A DNA stretch of 64,000 nt from Azorinus chamasolen (lineage: Eukaryota > Mollusca > Bivalvia > Cardiida > Solecurtidae). The position numbers were made by a program, and so were the translations under genes. The stretch's first letter is position 1. The number at the start of each line of letters is the position of its first letter. The stretch is from assembly GCA_963576725.1 (NCBI GenBank), contig OY755238.1:31180145-31244144 (forward strand), written 5' to 3'. This document shows positions 44,250-55,683 of this stretch, piece after piece. The notes beneath the pieces were generated by a model that made no database searches, was not told the origin of the DNA, and saw nothing but the letters and a program-made list of their open reading frames with translations.

Positions 44250-44965
44250 ATTTTAGCTCACCTGAGCACAAAGTGGTTAGGGTAAGCTTTTGTTATCGCC
44301 TGATATTGACGTGCGTCATCAGTTGTCAACAATTTGAATCTTTTCCTCTACATCTACATGGTTCTCGGCTTTCATCTTTGGCACATAGCATCATCTGGGG
44401 TCAAAATTGGCCTGTTCCAGGGTTGGCCAGTTTTCAATAGAAATATACATGTACATGTATAGTGAAAACTTTGAAATTCTTCTCCCCTGAAACTAGAAGG
44501 TTCTCAGCTTTCATTATTGGCACATAGCATCATGTTAAGGGCCGTCGGGTCAAAAATGGTCTACCCCAGGGATGGCCAGTTTTCAATAGAAATATATAGT
44601 ACAAACTTTGAAAATATTCTCCTCTGAAAGTGGAAAGTTCTAAGCTTTCATTTTTGACACATAGCACCATATTCAGGTCCTCTACAAAAGCTGTAATGTG
44701 CTGTCTTCATACTTAGTAGGAAGGTTGGTCAGGCTAGTAGATGACCCCTATTGATTTTGAGGTCAAAGGTCAAGGTCAGAGTGACTTTCAACTCAAATTG
44801 ATATAATCATGTTACGACAGCACAGATGTAGGGCGTATAATGCTTCGACACACGGGGTTCTTGTTTGCAAATAGCACCATGTTCAGGTCCTCTACAAAGT
44901 TTATATAAATTTTGCCCCTCTCATTGTCTGTTGAGCGATATCAGGGGCATCATGGCCCTCTTGTT
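44250..44965 (+). mobile_element. B-type HINE-like element with a foreign internal segment
   Basis: The head is TTTTAGCTCACCTGAGCACA and the end TGAGCGATATCAGGGGCATC...GGCCCTCTTGT. At about 44700-44870 a segment with GAGGTCAAAGGTCAAGGTCA and ACACGGGGTTCTTGTTTG replaces monomer sequence, consistent with another small element inserted within. Confidence 0.6.
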
Positions 44966-45066
44966 TGCCTAAAGGGCAGCCTGCTGGTCTGACATCCTAT
45001 ATATAAGGACAAGGTACCAGTCAAGTACATTCCTACATAAGTAAAACCATTTACACGTTCAATAAT

Positions 45067-46690
45067 TATGTCTCCCCCCATATTTATATGGGGGAGACAT
45101 ATTGTTTTCGTGAGAGTTGTCTGTCTGTCCGTCTGTCCATCCGTCTGTCCGTCTGTCCGTCTGTCTGTCACACTTTTTGTCCGGACGATAACTTCAATAT
45201 GCCTGATGCCAGTTGATTGAAACTTCATATATGGAAAGAGCATAATGAGAGGAAGTGTCATGCACAAGGTCCATAACTCTGGCTTCACTAATATTGGAGT
45301 TATTGCCCTTTGTAAAAAACAATTACACTTTTTTGTCCGGACGATAACTCCTATATGGCTCATGCCATTGGATTGAAACTTCATATATGGAAAGATCATG
45401 ACGAGAGGAAGTGTCATGCACAAGGTCCATAACTCTGGCTTCACTAATATTGGAGTTATTGCCCTTTGTAAAAAATATCATAATTTTTTGTCCGGACAAT
45501 AACTTCAATATGCCTGATGCCAGTTGATTGAAACTTCATATATGGAAAGAGCATAATGAGAGGAAGTGTCATGCACAAGGTCCATAACTCTGGCTTCACT
45601 AATATTGGAGTTATTGCCCTTTGTAAAAAATATCATAATTTTTTGTCCGGACAATAACTTCAATATGCCTGATGCCATTGGATTGAAACTTCATATATGG
45701 AAAGATCATAACGAGAGGAAGTGTCATGCAGAAGGTACATAACTCTGGCTTCACTAATATAGGAGTTATTGCCCTTTGTAAAAAAATCACACTTTTTTGT
45801 CCGGACGATAACTTCTATATGGCTCATGCCATTGGATTGAAACTTCATATATGGAAAGATCATAACGAGAGGAAGTGTCATGCACAAGGTCCATAACTCT
45901 GGCTTCACTAATATTGGAGTTATTGCCCTTTGTAAAAAAATCACACTTTTTTGTCCGGACGATAACTTCTATATGGCTCATGCCATTGGATTGAAACTTC
46001 ATATATGGAAAGATCATAACGAGAGGAAGTGTCATGCACAAGGTCCATAACTCTGGCTTCACTAATATTGGAGTTATTGCCCTTTGTAAAACAATCACAA
46101 TTTTTTGTCCAGATGATTACTCCTATGTGACACATGCCATTGGAGTTAAACTTCATACATGGAACGATCATAATAAGAGAAAGTGTCATGCATAAGATCC
46201 TTAACTCGAGCTTCAATAAATTTAGAGTTATTGCCCCTTGTACATTTGTTTAATTCTTTCTTGTCCGGACGATAACTCCTACATGGCTCTTGCCATCGTA
46301 TTGAAACTTCATACATGGAAAGAGCATGATGAGAGAAAGTGTCATGAACAAGGGCCATAATTCTGGCTTCAATACTTTTGGAGTTATTGCCCTTTATTAC
46401 ATTTTTTGGCCGATCAATAACTCCTGTTTGACTGATGCTATTGGAATGACATTTTATTTTTGGAAAGAGCATGATGAAAGTAAGTGTCATGCACAAGGGC
46501 CATAAATCTGGTATCAGTATTTTTGGAGTTATTAGCTGTTATCATTTTCTTCTTGAAAAATGTAGTGTGGAAAACACATAATGAGGGGAAGTATCATTTA
46601 TCAAGACCATAACATTTTTAGTGATTTCCCTTTACATATTGTTTTTATTAGAGGGGAGACATCCGTTTTTTTGACAAAAACCTCTAGTTG
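45067..46690 (+). mobile_element. F-type element with 155 bp tandem array
   Basis: The hairpin start is ATGTCTCCCCCCATATTTAT with ATGGGGGAGACAT. The TCCG array follows, then about eight monomers. CCGGAC landmarks at 45181, 45337, 45492, 45647, 45801 and 45955 give a period of 154-156 bp. The first six are nearly identical and the last three are more diverged. The end is GAGGGGAGACATCCGTTTTT...CCTCTAGTTG. Minus-strand open frames across this array are by-products of the period and not genes. Confidence 0.72.
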
Positions 46691-46749
46691 TGTTTTTATA
46701 TTTCCAGTTTTCCAACTTACAAGCTCTCTTAAAAACAAAAACTTGAGTT

Positions 46750-47333
46750 TTGTTAGCTCACCAGAGCACAAAGTGCTCATTAAGGGTAAGCTTTTATGAT
46801 TTCCGCCGTCCGTCGGCCTGTGTCGTCCGTCGTTCATGGTTCGTCGTCAACAATTTGAACCCTTAAAATACTCTCCTCTAAATCTACAGGGTTCTAAGCT
46901 TTCATCTTTGGCACATAGCACCACCTAAAGGTCCTCTTCGAAAGTTATTTAAATTATGCCCCTGGAGTCAAAATCGGCCCTGCCCGAGGATATCAAGTTT
47001 TCAATAGAAATATATAATGAAAACTTTAAAAATCTTCTGAAACTGGAAGGTTTGCAGCTTTTATGTTTAGGACATAGCATCATGTTCAGGTCCTCTACAA
47101 AAGCTATATAAATTATGCCCCTGAGGTCAAAATTGGCCCCGTCCGAGGGATGGCCAGTTTTCAATAGAAACATATAGTGAAAACTTTGAAGATCTTTTCC
47201 TCTGAAACTGGAAGGTTCTCCGCTTTCATATTTAGCACATAGCATCATCTTCAAGTCTTCTACAAAATTTATATAAACCATACCCTTCAGGTCAAAATTT
47301 TCCCAACTTAAGGGGTAGCCAGTTTTTATGCTC
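46750..47333 (+). mobile_element. B-type element, 3' end replaced by an H-type element
   Basis: It starts TTAGCTCACCAGAGCACAAA and carries about three B-type monomers. It stops at GGGTAGCCAGTTTTT, where an H-type head begins. No matching remainder is seen beyond 48614, so the rest was lost. Confidence 0.55.
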
Positions 47334-47363
47334 CCCAACAACGGTGTTGCGGTAGCATATATA

Positions 47364-48378
47364 GAGAATAATAGGTTAGTGCCGTAGATGGGACGCTTTA
47401 TCCGACGAGGGGAGAAAACGTTGAGGCGAGGCTTGCCGAGCCTCAACTGTTTTCTCTCCGAGTCGGATAAAGGCGTCCCATCTACGGCACTAACCTATTA
47501 TTCGATTTATCCAGTCAATATAGTTAAATGTCTTTTTTATAGACTCATAACACTCTTGAAATAATTTACATTGAAAATGCAGTTTTTCGATCAACGGATC
47601 CCTCCCTTTTCACTTCCATTTAGACGTAAATAGATCTAATGAGCTACCGCAGAGGAATATAGTTTCGATACTTGTATTACTAGAAGGGAAACGTGGTTGA
47701 ATTTGAAAAATAAGATGATTTGAATCGAGGGTCGATAAGTAATTTCAAACAGACATGATCTATATTCTTTGGTCAAATTCGAGTTACCGGTACGTAGTCT
47801 CGGTTTCTATTTTTAGATTCTACCTAACGTCACTCAGAAATCGATGGAACTGAACAGGCTATATTTAGGTTTATGACTATCACCGCCCCTGTAAGAGTTT
47901 ATCAATCAAATAATCATGAGAGTGAAAAGAAAACATTTACTATTTATCTGTCATTCTTTGCTTCCAGGTTTGATTTTATCAAAATCGGGTTTTGCCAGCG
48001 GTGGATTAAATTAATAAAAGTGATAAATCAACGTCATTTTGTATGTGGCCTCAGTGGCGTAATCGGTAAGGGCGACGTCTCTAGAGAGATTAGAATTAGT
48101 TTTTGTAGGATCAGGCGCGGGTTCGAATCCAGCTGTAGCCAATTATTTTTATTTTTTCTCATTTGAATAATTCTTCTGGTGACCAAATAGATGTTAGATC
48201 TATTCCATCAACATGTTTATGAATATTTACAGAAAACTAAAATAGTTCCATGGTTATAGAATCATTACGCCTATCTACTAACCTAATAAACCTTCCACTA
48301 CCGGAAGTAACCTAATAAACCTAAGTTTATTTGCACCCCCTTTATTATGTCACTAGAGATGCCTGGTGACTGGATAAA
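47364..48378 (+). mobile_element. Hairpin-headed 1 kb element with tRNA-like module, copy 2
   Basis: It is almost identical to 14138-15150. The hairpin is at 47366-47502, TTTATCCAGTCA at 47506-47517, the tRNA-like segment at 48046-48141 and TGACTGGATAAA at 48367-48378. Differences are few: single substitutions, and small indels near 47763, 47786 and 48190. Such similarity between copies 33 kb apart, compared with the decayed surroundings, implies recent movement or gene conversion. Confidence 0.72.
48046..48141 (+). repeat. tRNA-like module, second copy
   Basis: It is the same as 14816-14911 except for one G-to-A change in GAATTGGTT/GAATTAGTT. The A box TGGCGTAATCGG and B box GGTTCGAATCC are unchanged. 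Confidence 0.5.
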
Positions 48379-48949
48379 GTTCATATATCTGTTCATTCGT
48401 CCGTCCGTCCGTCTGTCCTTCCATCCGTCCCAAATTCTGGTCCGGTCTATAACTTCTTCATCTATCAGTGGATTTCAATATAACTTTGGATGCTAAATGT
48501 TCAACAGACAGAGACAATGTGTTGCGTTCAACTCCCTGGTCCATGGGTGAAAGGTCAAGGTCACAGGGTACAATTTTTGGGGGCATTTGTCACGTGTCTG
48601 TGACATCTCTTGTTCATTAATATTTATGCTTTTGAAAAAGTGTCTGCCTCTTTTATTCATTCCATTTCTTTCCAAATTGCCATGGTGTCTCATCTGGATC
48701 TGATCTGTTTTTAAAGGTGATCATGAATATGGACTATGACTTGTAGTAACTACAGTTTAGCACTGCTATGTGAACAAGAAAGGATTATCTTGGTACATTT
48801 GGAATATGGTACATTTGAAATACTGTAACATTTGCACACACTATCGATTTAGATATAGTGTCTCATCAAACTTGTTTGCCCTTCAGATGTTTTTGAAAAG
48901 TAATGGATGAAAAATTTACCTTAAATATATGTAGCTATGTTTGTTGTAG

Positions 48950-49142
48950 ATATGACATCTTAGTTGTGACAGCCCAGGTTTTACTTGATGGCCTCGTGCA
49001 GAAGGAGATTAATGGCATTAACGCGTTCTCGCTGATGGTGTTTGATGAGTGTCACCACACACATGACAACCACGCCTTCAACCAGATCATGGGATTGTAT
49101 ATGCAACTGAAGTTTACTGAACAACGTGTCAATCTGCCACAG
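48950..49142 (+). CDS. RIG-I-like receptor helicase exon, motif II (DECHH)
   Basis: The TTGTTGTAG acceptor starts the exon in phase 2, completing the Arg split at 41050, and continues YDILVVTAQVLLDGLVQKEI. NAFSLMVFDECHHTHDNHAF and NQIMGLYMQLKFTEQRVNLP follow, ending in phase 1 with respect to the exon length but at a full CAG codon before GTAAGA. YDIxxxTxQ and LMxFDECHHT are helicase motifs Ib-like and II, the latter binding magnesium and ATP. DECHH with HAFNQIM is RLR-like (MDA5 and RIG-I have DECHHT/DECHNT followed by Y..IM). The next expected exon, with the LTAS motif III, was not found in the remaining 14.8 kb. Confidence 0.85.
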
Positions 49143-49439
49143 GTAAGAAAATATTGCCTGTTTGATATTTGGATCGTTGACTGACTAGTTTCTCTTACGA
49201 TCTTTTGCCTAGTACAAAGCACAGATTTTCCCTTGAAATTTGATATCGAAAATGTGGGAGGGGGAGGGTGCATATTATACATGTGTACAAAGAAAATCAC
49301 TTTTTAAGCCAACAACAATTGGTAGGTACGTGTCAAACACACATGACAATTTTGATAATCAACATGGAATGTTAACGTACCAATTCACTGAAAATATCCT
49401 TACCAATGAAAAAGTAGTAAAGTCATGGAGGCACTGAAG

Positions 49440-50800
49440 TGCAGTCCCAAGACCCTGCTGGTTGAACTGCCAGCAAGGTGAAGCTTACTGGGGGGCATAG
49501 GATGTCGATTGGTGAGAGTGTCAAGCTGGCGACTCTAAAGAAGAGAAACATTGTCTTCTTCTAGAATACTGACATGAACCCAGTCGGTGACGAGAATGGC
49601 ACAAGTGCCAATTCTCATCAGAAGAGACAGTCTGGCTGCGCCGGCTACATGAGTCTGGGGAGCCGTAGCTATCCTCCGAAGAGGAAAAGTAACGGTGTCG
49701 ACGTCTCTGAGAATCAGAGCCCCAAGACTCAGCTGGAGAAACATAATAGTTAGGCTTTCACTTCCTACTTCCTCCGGGCATTACAAGCCAGGAAGTAGAG
49801 AACCCTGGTGGAAAATATTGTCCAAGGACAAATTGCAGAGTAGATGAGATTAAACTGGTAAAGGACCCGACAAACTCATTTGTTCAGTTGGAGGCTGGGC
49901 TGACCAGCCGGGGGACCGGTATAAGCAAATTAACCAATGAAACTGGAAGGACTGGTCAAAGGATCGGTACAAACGGTCAGGAGACCGGTAGCATGAGAAT
50001 GCCCGGTAGAAGTATCGGGCAATCTCACTGGAAAGCAAGAAAGACTGTGATAGCCCGGTCGACTGGTCTGCCCTGTGAAAACACCAGGCGAAATGACTTA
50101 GTGCCTGAACACCTACAAACCGGGCTGGTTTTGACCATGAGGCCCGGTGCTAGAAGCACCAGGACCAAGCCAAACGCACCAGGCACCAGCTCGTTGCCAG
50201 GGACTTGAGCTAGAGGAGACGTCTGGGAAGAAAGAGAACCTTTCCCCTTGGATACTTTGGAGGACACAGTAGAGGTGTCAAAAGCCGAGGGAGTGGAAAA
50301 ACGTCGAGCATAGTACTTTGACGTTTCCAAAGTCTCCCCAGTCCAGAGGCATGATACCGTACAGGGGGAGTCAGCGGAGCATCCACAGCAGGCGAGGCAT
50401 ACTTTGTGGGTATCCAACTCTGCAGTTATGTGCCCGCAAGCAGCCGTACTATGCCCTGGCATGCTGTAATAAAATAGTCAATAAAACAGACAAAGCAAGG
50501 AGATTTTCAGAAAATTTCACAGATACTGATCTGAATGAGATTCCGGGCCGTCGAGAACCGCAAAAGCTAGAAGCTGAAGATGCAGGTAAGCGTCACAAAA
50601 GGTAAAACCCAGGAGGTAAACATTTTGTCACTCAAAATACCTGACCAGGAATAACAAATGATTACACGTGGCATGCTGGGGCATGGGCTAATATGTATGC
50701 GAGGCCTGCTGGCGGGCTGTGTGGTACTTGTGGGACGTCTTCTTTAGTCCAGTCACAAAGTAATAATAATAGCCAGAGGCAGATTTCACAGCAGGTAATG
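49440..50800 (-). mobile_element. DIRS-like element, 5' part, minus strand
   Basis: At about 50640-50800 a sequence ending GGCAGATTTCACAGCAGGTAA matches the inverted terminal repeat of the 16459-22680 element. Downstream on the minus strand, 50462-50025 encodes GHITAELDTHKVCLACCGCS and CTVSCLWTGETLE, the same Cys-rich Gag module, and then a Ser/Pro/Val-rich segment with PGNELVPGAFG. Further on, 49744-49535 is a degraded continuation. The order ITR, zinc module, Ser-rich region is that of a DIRS 5' end. No RT or recombinase is attached. Confidence 0.62.
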
Positions 50801-51059
50801 TATTTTACTACTAAAACTAAAACATGATTTGTTCCGAGGCGGTACTCTCTTTGTCACCCATACTTTTGTTTGTCTTTTTTTTTTTTTTTCATGTTTTGAA
50901 TGTTTATCTCTGTTGCTTGTGTGTTAGTTGGTGTTTTCTGTGTTCATCTAATGTGTGTGTGCGAATGCTATGGTGTGTGGTTGTGTGTGTGTGTGACATG
51001 CTGTCGTTATTTTGGTGGTGGTTGAGCCTGATGTGACTTCATTTCATATGGGCGACAGT

Positions 51060-51660
51060 TCTCTTGAGTGTCCACCTATAGCCCACTTTTCGGTGTCCGT
51101 TTTAGGCTCTCCACCTCCCTGAATTCCACCATCTGCTATGGAGGAATCTGAGGCGGATAAAGAGGTTGTGTTGTCCATCTTAGCCTCATGGGACAACCCT
51201 GTCTTAAGGGAGTCAGATCCCATGGGAGCCTCAGACTTAGATGAGACTCATTCATCTCTGAATGATAACCCTGAGTATTCATCATTCGCTTTCGGCAAGA
51301 CTTGTGAAGACTGTTTTCGCATCCTATCACCATTGATATGCCCTGGGCCTCCTAAGCCCACCCACAAGGGTGAGTTTTCCTCCTTTTAGCTGCTCTTAGC
51401 TGAGCAGAGAGAATTTCCCTCACTCGCTAAGTGTCAGGAATCTCTCCCTCCCTTTTGAGGCCTCCTTTCCAGTCTGCCAGACCTGTATGATGACTTTCGT
51501 TCTCCTTGGAGAATCCCTTAGGTTCCTGCAGCTAAGGGGTTCGAATCCCGATCTGGGCATTTGGATTTCACTTCTTGCAAAAGGGGCGGTAGAAAGGGTA
51601 CTGAAAGGGAATTTGGCAGGCTTTTACAGCCAACACTTTTTCGTTCCAAAACGAATTGGG
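51060..51660 (+). pseudogene. DIRS gag/RT fragment, plus strand
   Basis: Frame 51138-51389 (MEESEADKEVVLSILASWDN, LRESDP, SFAFGKTCEDCFRI) matches the acidic and ACEDCF part of Gag at 21050-21215. After a gap the frame 51560-51655 reads LLAKGAVERVLKGNLAGFYS and QHFFVPKRIG, the GAxExV...GFYSxxFxVPK motif of DIRS reverse transcriptase. The helical Gag part is missing between them, so the piece is internally deleted. It lies head to head with the minus-strand fragment at 49440-50800. Confidence 0.65.
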
Positions 51661-52310
51661 TTGAGTTTTGTTACGCCTTATTGATTTTTCATGGAAATAC
51701 AGTGATTTTACTTAGAAGTTTTCCGGAAATTCAGGTTTTCAGGAGTTTTTTTCTAAACCTTAACAGATATTGAAGTGATATTTAGTATGTAGCTGAGTTA
51801 CTGAGTTAATGAGTTACAGATCAAATTTGAAATTCGTTACACTTCATTGATTTTTCACGGAAAAAAATCTTAGAAATTTTCCGGAAATTCAGGGTTTCCA
51901 GAGTTTTTTCTAAACCTTTACAGATATTGAAGTGATATTTGGTATGTGCCTTTATTATAATGAGTTAAAGATCTAGGATTAATTTTGTTACGCTTCATTG
52001 ATTTTTCATGGAAATACAGTGATTTTACTTAGAAATTTTCCGGAAATTCAGGGTTTCCGCAGTTTTTTCTAAACCTTTGGTATGTAGCTTTATAATAATG
52101 AGTTACAGATCAAGTTTGAATTTTGTTATGTTACATTGATTTTTAACGGAATTACAGCGTTTTGACTTAGAAATTTCTAGGAAATTCATGTTTTTCGGAT
52201 TTTTTTTCTAAACTGTAGCAGATATTGTAGTCATTTATTTCTATAACCCCCATCTCTGTGTCAAATGTGCTAGTGGGGGTATTCATCACCTTTAGTGGTA
52301 GTTCTAGTTT
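51660..52310 (+). repeat. E-type 3' end with about 165 bp units
   Basis: Four units carry CTTCATTGATTTTTCA(T/C)GGAA, AATTTTCCGGAAATTCAGG and TAAACCTTTACAGATATTGA. The series ends near 52310 with GTGGGGGTATTCATCACCTT...GGTAGTTCTAGTTT, the same kind of end as at 59410-59455. Confidence 0.6.
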
Positions 52311-52390
52311 GCTTTAAACTTTAGAGTAAAGATTTGAAACTTGTAACACTTACATAACTGTCAAGCATTTTGACAGAATTGTGGCCCGAA

Positions 52391-54069
52391 TTTTTAGCTC
52401 ACCTGGCACAAAGTTCCAGGTGAGGTATTGTGAGGGGGCTGGCTCCGGCGTCCGTCGTCTTGCGTATGTGCGTACGTGCATATGTGCGTCATGCGTCGTG
52501 CATCGTCAACAATTTACTTAAACATCTTCTTCTCTGAAACCACAAAGCCTAGACCTTTGATATTTGGTATTTAGCATGATCTAATGGTCCTCTACAAAAA
52601 TTGTTCAAATTATGACCCCGGACCAAAAATGGCCCCGCCCTGGGGCTTATCAGTTTTTCATAGGAAAATCTTTAAAAATCTTCTTCTCTGAAACCGTAAG
52701 GCCTAGACCTTTGGTATTTGGTGTGTAGCATCATCTATTGGTCCTCTACAAAGATTGTTCAAATTATGACCCCCGGACCAAAAATAGCTCCGCCCCAAAG
52801 CTTATCAGTTTTTCATTGGAAAATCTTTAAAAATCTTCTTCTCTGAAACCGTAAGGCCTAGACCATTGATATTTATTACATAGCATTATCTAATGGTCCT
52901 CTACAAAGATTGTTCAAATTATGACCCCCGGACCAAAAATGGCTCCGCCCCGGGGCTTATCAGTTTTCCATTGGAAAATATTTAAAAATCTTCTCCTCTG
53001 AAACCGTAAGACCTAGACCATTGATATTTGGTATGTAGCATTATCTAATGGTCCTCTACAAAGATTATTCAAATTATGACCCCCGGACCAAAAATGGCCC
53101 CGCCCCAAAGTTTGTCAGTTTTTCATTGGGAAATCTTTAAAAATCTTCTTCTCTGAAACCTTAAGGCCTAGACGTCTGATATATGGTATGTAGCATCATC
53201 TATTGGTCCTCTACAAAGATTCTTCAAATTATGACCCCTGGACCAAAAATGGCCCCGCCCCGGGGCTTATCAGTTTTTCATCGGAAAATCTTTAAAAATC
53301 TCCTTCTCTGAAACCATAAGGCCTAGACATTTGATACTTGGTATGTAGCATCATCTAATGATCCTCTACAAAGATTTTTCAAACTATAACCCTAGGACCA
53401 AAAATGGCCCTGCCCCGGGGCTTATCAGTTTTTCATAGGAAAATCTTTGAAAATCTTCTCCTCCTAAAATGTAAGGCATAGACCTTTGAAATTTGGTATG
53501 TATTATCATCTGATGGTTTTCTACCAATATTGTTCAAATTATGACCCCTGGACCAAAATGGCCCCGCCCCTAGCTTATCAGTTTTTCATAGGAAAATCTT
53601 TAAAATCTCCTTCTGTGAAATTGTAAGGCCTGGAACTTTGAAACTTATATGAAGCATCTCAGGGTTATTGATGCAATTGGGTATTTACTCCTTGATTTTT
53701 TATAGAATTGGGTATTTGCAATTTTTATTGGGTATTGGCAATTTTCGTAATTGGGTATTATTCATATTCTCATTAGGTATTCTAAATGTTTTTGCTTTTT
53801 GCTATATTTATCATTGTTTTGAAAAACAATTGCTTTTTCCACAATTTTAATTGGGTAAATACCCTAATACTCCCCTTATCTGTAACCCTGCATCATCTAA
53901 TGTTCCTTTATTTAGATTGTTCAAATTTTAAACTCCAGGCCTAAAATGATGGCCCTTGGTTTCATATTGGCCCCAATCTGAAGCTGACTTATTTTTACAT
54001 AGAAATACAGTGTATGCATATGTCTATAGTAACCAGGTGAGCGATTTAGGGCCATCATGGCCCTCTTGT
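52391..54069 (+). mobile_element. Complete A-type HINE-like element
   Basis: It starts TTTTTAGCTCACCTGGCACA with CCAGGTGAGGTATTGTGAG. Seven A-type monomers of about 155 bp follow (TTGATATTTGGTAT, TATGACCCCCGGACCAAAAA), then an unrelated ATTGGGTATT-rich block at 53670-53870. It ends AACCAGGTGAGCGATTTAGG...GGCCCTCTTGTT. Confidence 0.72.
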
Positions 54070-54380
54070 TGGTTAAAGTTTTTTGTTAAAGTCCTCTTAT
54101 TTACATAACCCTTTGAGATAAAGCTATGAAACTTGGAACACTTGTTAACCATCACAAGTTGTATCTGTAAGCAAGAGTACATAACTCTGTCAAGCATTTT
54201 GATATAATTATGGCCCATTTAAAATTATAATTTTTGGTTAAGGTTTTTGTTAAAGTCCATTTATTTACATAACCCTTTGAGATAAAGCTTTGAAACTTGG
54301 AACACTTGTTTACTGCCATAAGCTTAATTTGTAGGCAAGAGTACATAACTCTGTCAAGCATTTTGACAGAATTATGCCCC
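54070..54380 (+). repeat. Two units with TTTTGTTAAAGTCC and GAGATAAAGCT
   Basis: GTTTTTTGTTAAAGTCCTCT through CTCTGTCAAGCATTTTGA is repeated about 177 bp later (54236-54363). A third copy follows the next element at 55700-55850 and a partial one is at 62340-62440. The 54.4-55.7 kb element probably inserted into this array. Confidence 0.6.
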
Positions 54381-55683
54381 TTTAAAATTCACCGGAGCAC
54401 AAAGTGCTCATGGTGAGCTTTTGTGATCGCCCAATGTCTTTCGGCATGCGTCGTCTGTCGTTCGTCGTCAACAATTTGAACCTTTAAAAATCTTCTCCAC
54501 TGAATCTACAGAGTTCTCAGCTTTCATCTTTGGCACATAGCTTCATGTTCAGGTCCTCTATAGAAATATATAAATTATGCCCCTGGGGTCAAAAATTGGC
54601 CCAGCCCCTACGGTTCCTTGTTTTCTATTGAAATACATGTATATAGTAAAACTTTGAAAATCTTCTCCTCTGAAACTGGAAGGTTCTCAGCTTTCATATG
54701 TGTCACACAGCATCATTTTCAGGTCCTCTTCAAGAGTTATATAAATTATGCCCCTGGGGTCAAAATTGGCCCCGCCCCAGGGTGGCCGATTTTCAATAGA
54801 AACGTGTAGAGAAAACTTTGAAAAGCTTCTTCTCTGAAACTGGAAGGTTCTTAGCTTTCATATTTGTCACACAGCATCATGTTCAGGACCTCTACAAAAG
54901 TTATATAAATTATGCCCCTGGGGTAAAAATTGGCCCCGCCCAAGGGTGACCGATTTTCAATAGAAACGTGTAAAGAAAACTTTGCAAATGTTCTCCTGAA
55001 ACTGGAAGGTTCTCAGCTTTCATATTTGTCACACAGCATCATGTTCAGGTCCTTTACAAAAGTTGTATAAAGTCTGCCCCTGGGATCAAAATTGGCCCCG
55101 CCCAAGGTTGGCCGATTTTCAAAATAAATATATAGTGAAAACTTAGTGAAAATATTCTCCTCTGAAACTGGAAGGTTCTTAGCTTTCATATTTGTCACAC
55201 AGCATCATGTTCAGGTCCTCTACAAAGGTTATATAAACTATGCCCCTGGGGTAAAAATTGACCCCGCCCAAGGGTGACCGATTTTCAATAGAAACGTGTA
55301 GAGAAAACTTTGCAAATGTTTTCCTCTGAAACTGGAAGGTTCTCAGCTTTATATTTGTCACACAGTATCATGTTCAGGTCCTTTACAAAAGTTATGTAAA
55401 GTATGCCCCTTGGATTAAAATGGGCCCCGCCCCAGGGTGGCCGATTTTCAAAATAAATATATAGTGAAAACTTTGTGAAAATATTCTCCTCTGAAACTGG
55501 AAAAGTTCTTAGCTTTCATATTTGGCACATAGCATCATGTTCATGTTCTCTACAAAAGTTGTATAAATTGTGCCCCTGGGGTCAAAATTGGCCCTGCCCC
55601 AGGGGCAGGCTAGTTTTCTATAGAAAACTCTTCTCCTTTTATTGTCTGGTGAACGATGTCAGGGCCATTCTGGCCCTCTTGTT
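54381..55683 (+). mobile_element. B-type HINE-like element
   Basis: The 5' head is shortened (TTAAAATTCACCGGAGCACA, GTGCTCATGGTGAGCTTTTG). About seven B-type monomers follow, with a local two-monomer pattern marked by ATTTTCAATAGAAACGTGTA alternating with TTTCAAAATAAATATATAGT. It ends TCTGGTGAACGATGTCAGGG...GGCCCTCTTGTT. Confidence 0.68.

Larger units (their letters stand above)
47334..48614 (+). mobile_element. H-type element with the hairpin/tRNA-like element inserted
   Basis: The head is TTTATGCTCCCCAACAACGG with a GTTGCGGTAGCATAT partner (an imperfect hairpin). After the insertion (47364-48378) it resumes TTCATATATCTGTTCATTCG and GTCCGTCCGTCC. It ends GGGGGCATTTGTCACG...GACATCTCTTGTT. 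The intact form of the same head, GCTCCCCAACAA..TTGTTGGGGAGC, lies at 60961-60983. Confidence 0.55.
41051..48949 (+). other. RLR intron 3
   Basis: The intron, about 7.9 kb, is filled mainly by B-type elements (41150-41790, 42166-42969, 44250-44965, 46750-47333), an F-type element (45067-46690), an H-type element with the hairpin/tRNA-like element inside (47334-48614) and hairpin repeats. The stretches 43090-43940 and 48615-48949 hold nothing recognised except a CRE-like GTGACGTCAC near 43340. Confidence 0.6.

Noticed and set aside
44950..46496. Series of minus-strand open frames up to 164 codons
   Set aside because: They are by-products of the F-type tandem array, where each monomer gives the same residues, and not a repeat protein.
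36923..49142. Dicer instead of an RLR
   Set aside because: DECHH occurs in both, but the motif I surroundings (LREYQKELAEPA), the VIFLVNTVSLANQQ strand and SLMVFDECHHTHDNHAFNQIM fit RIG-I/MDA5 better. This is not proven without the C-terminal exons.
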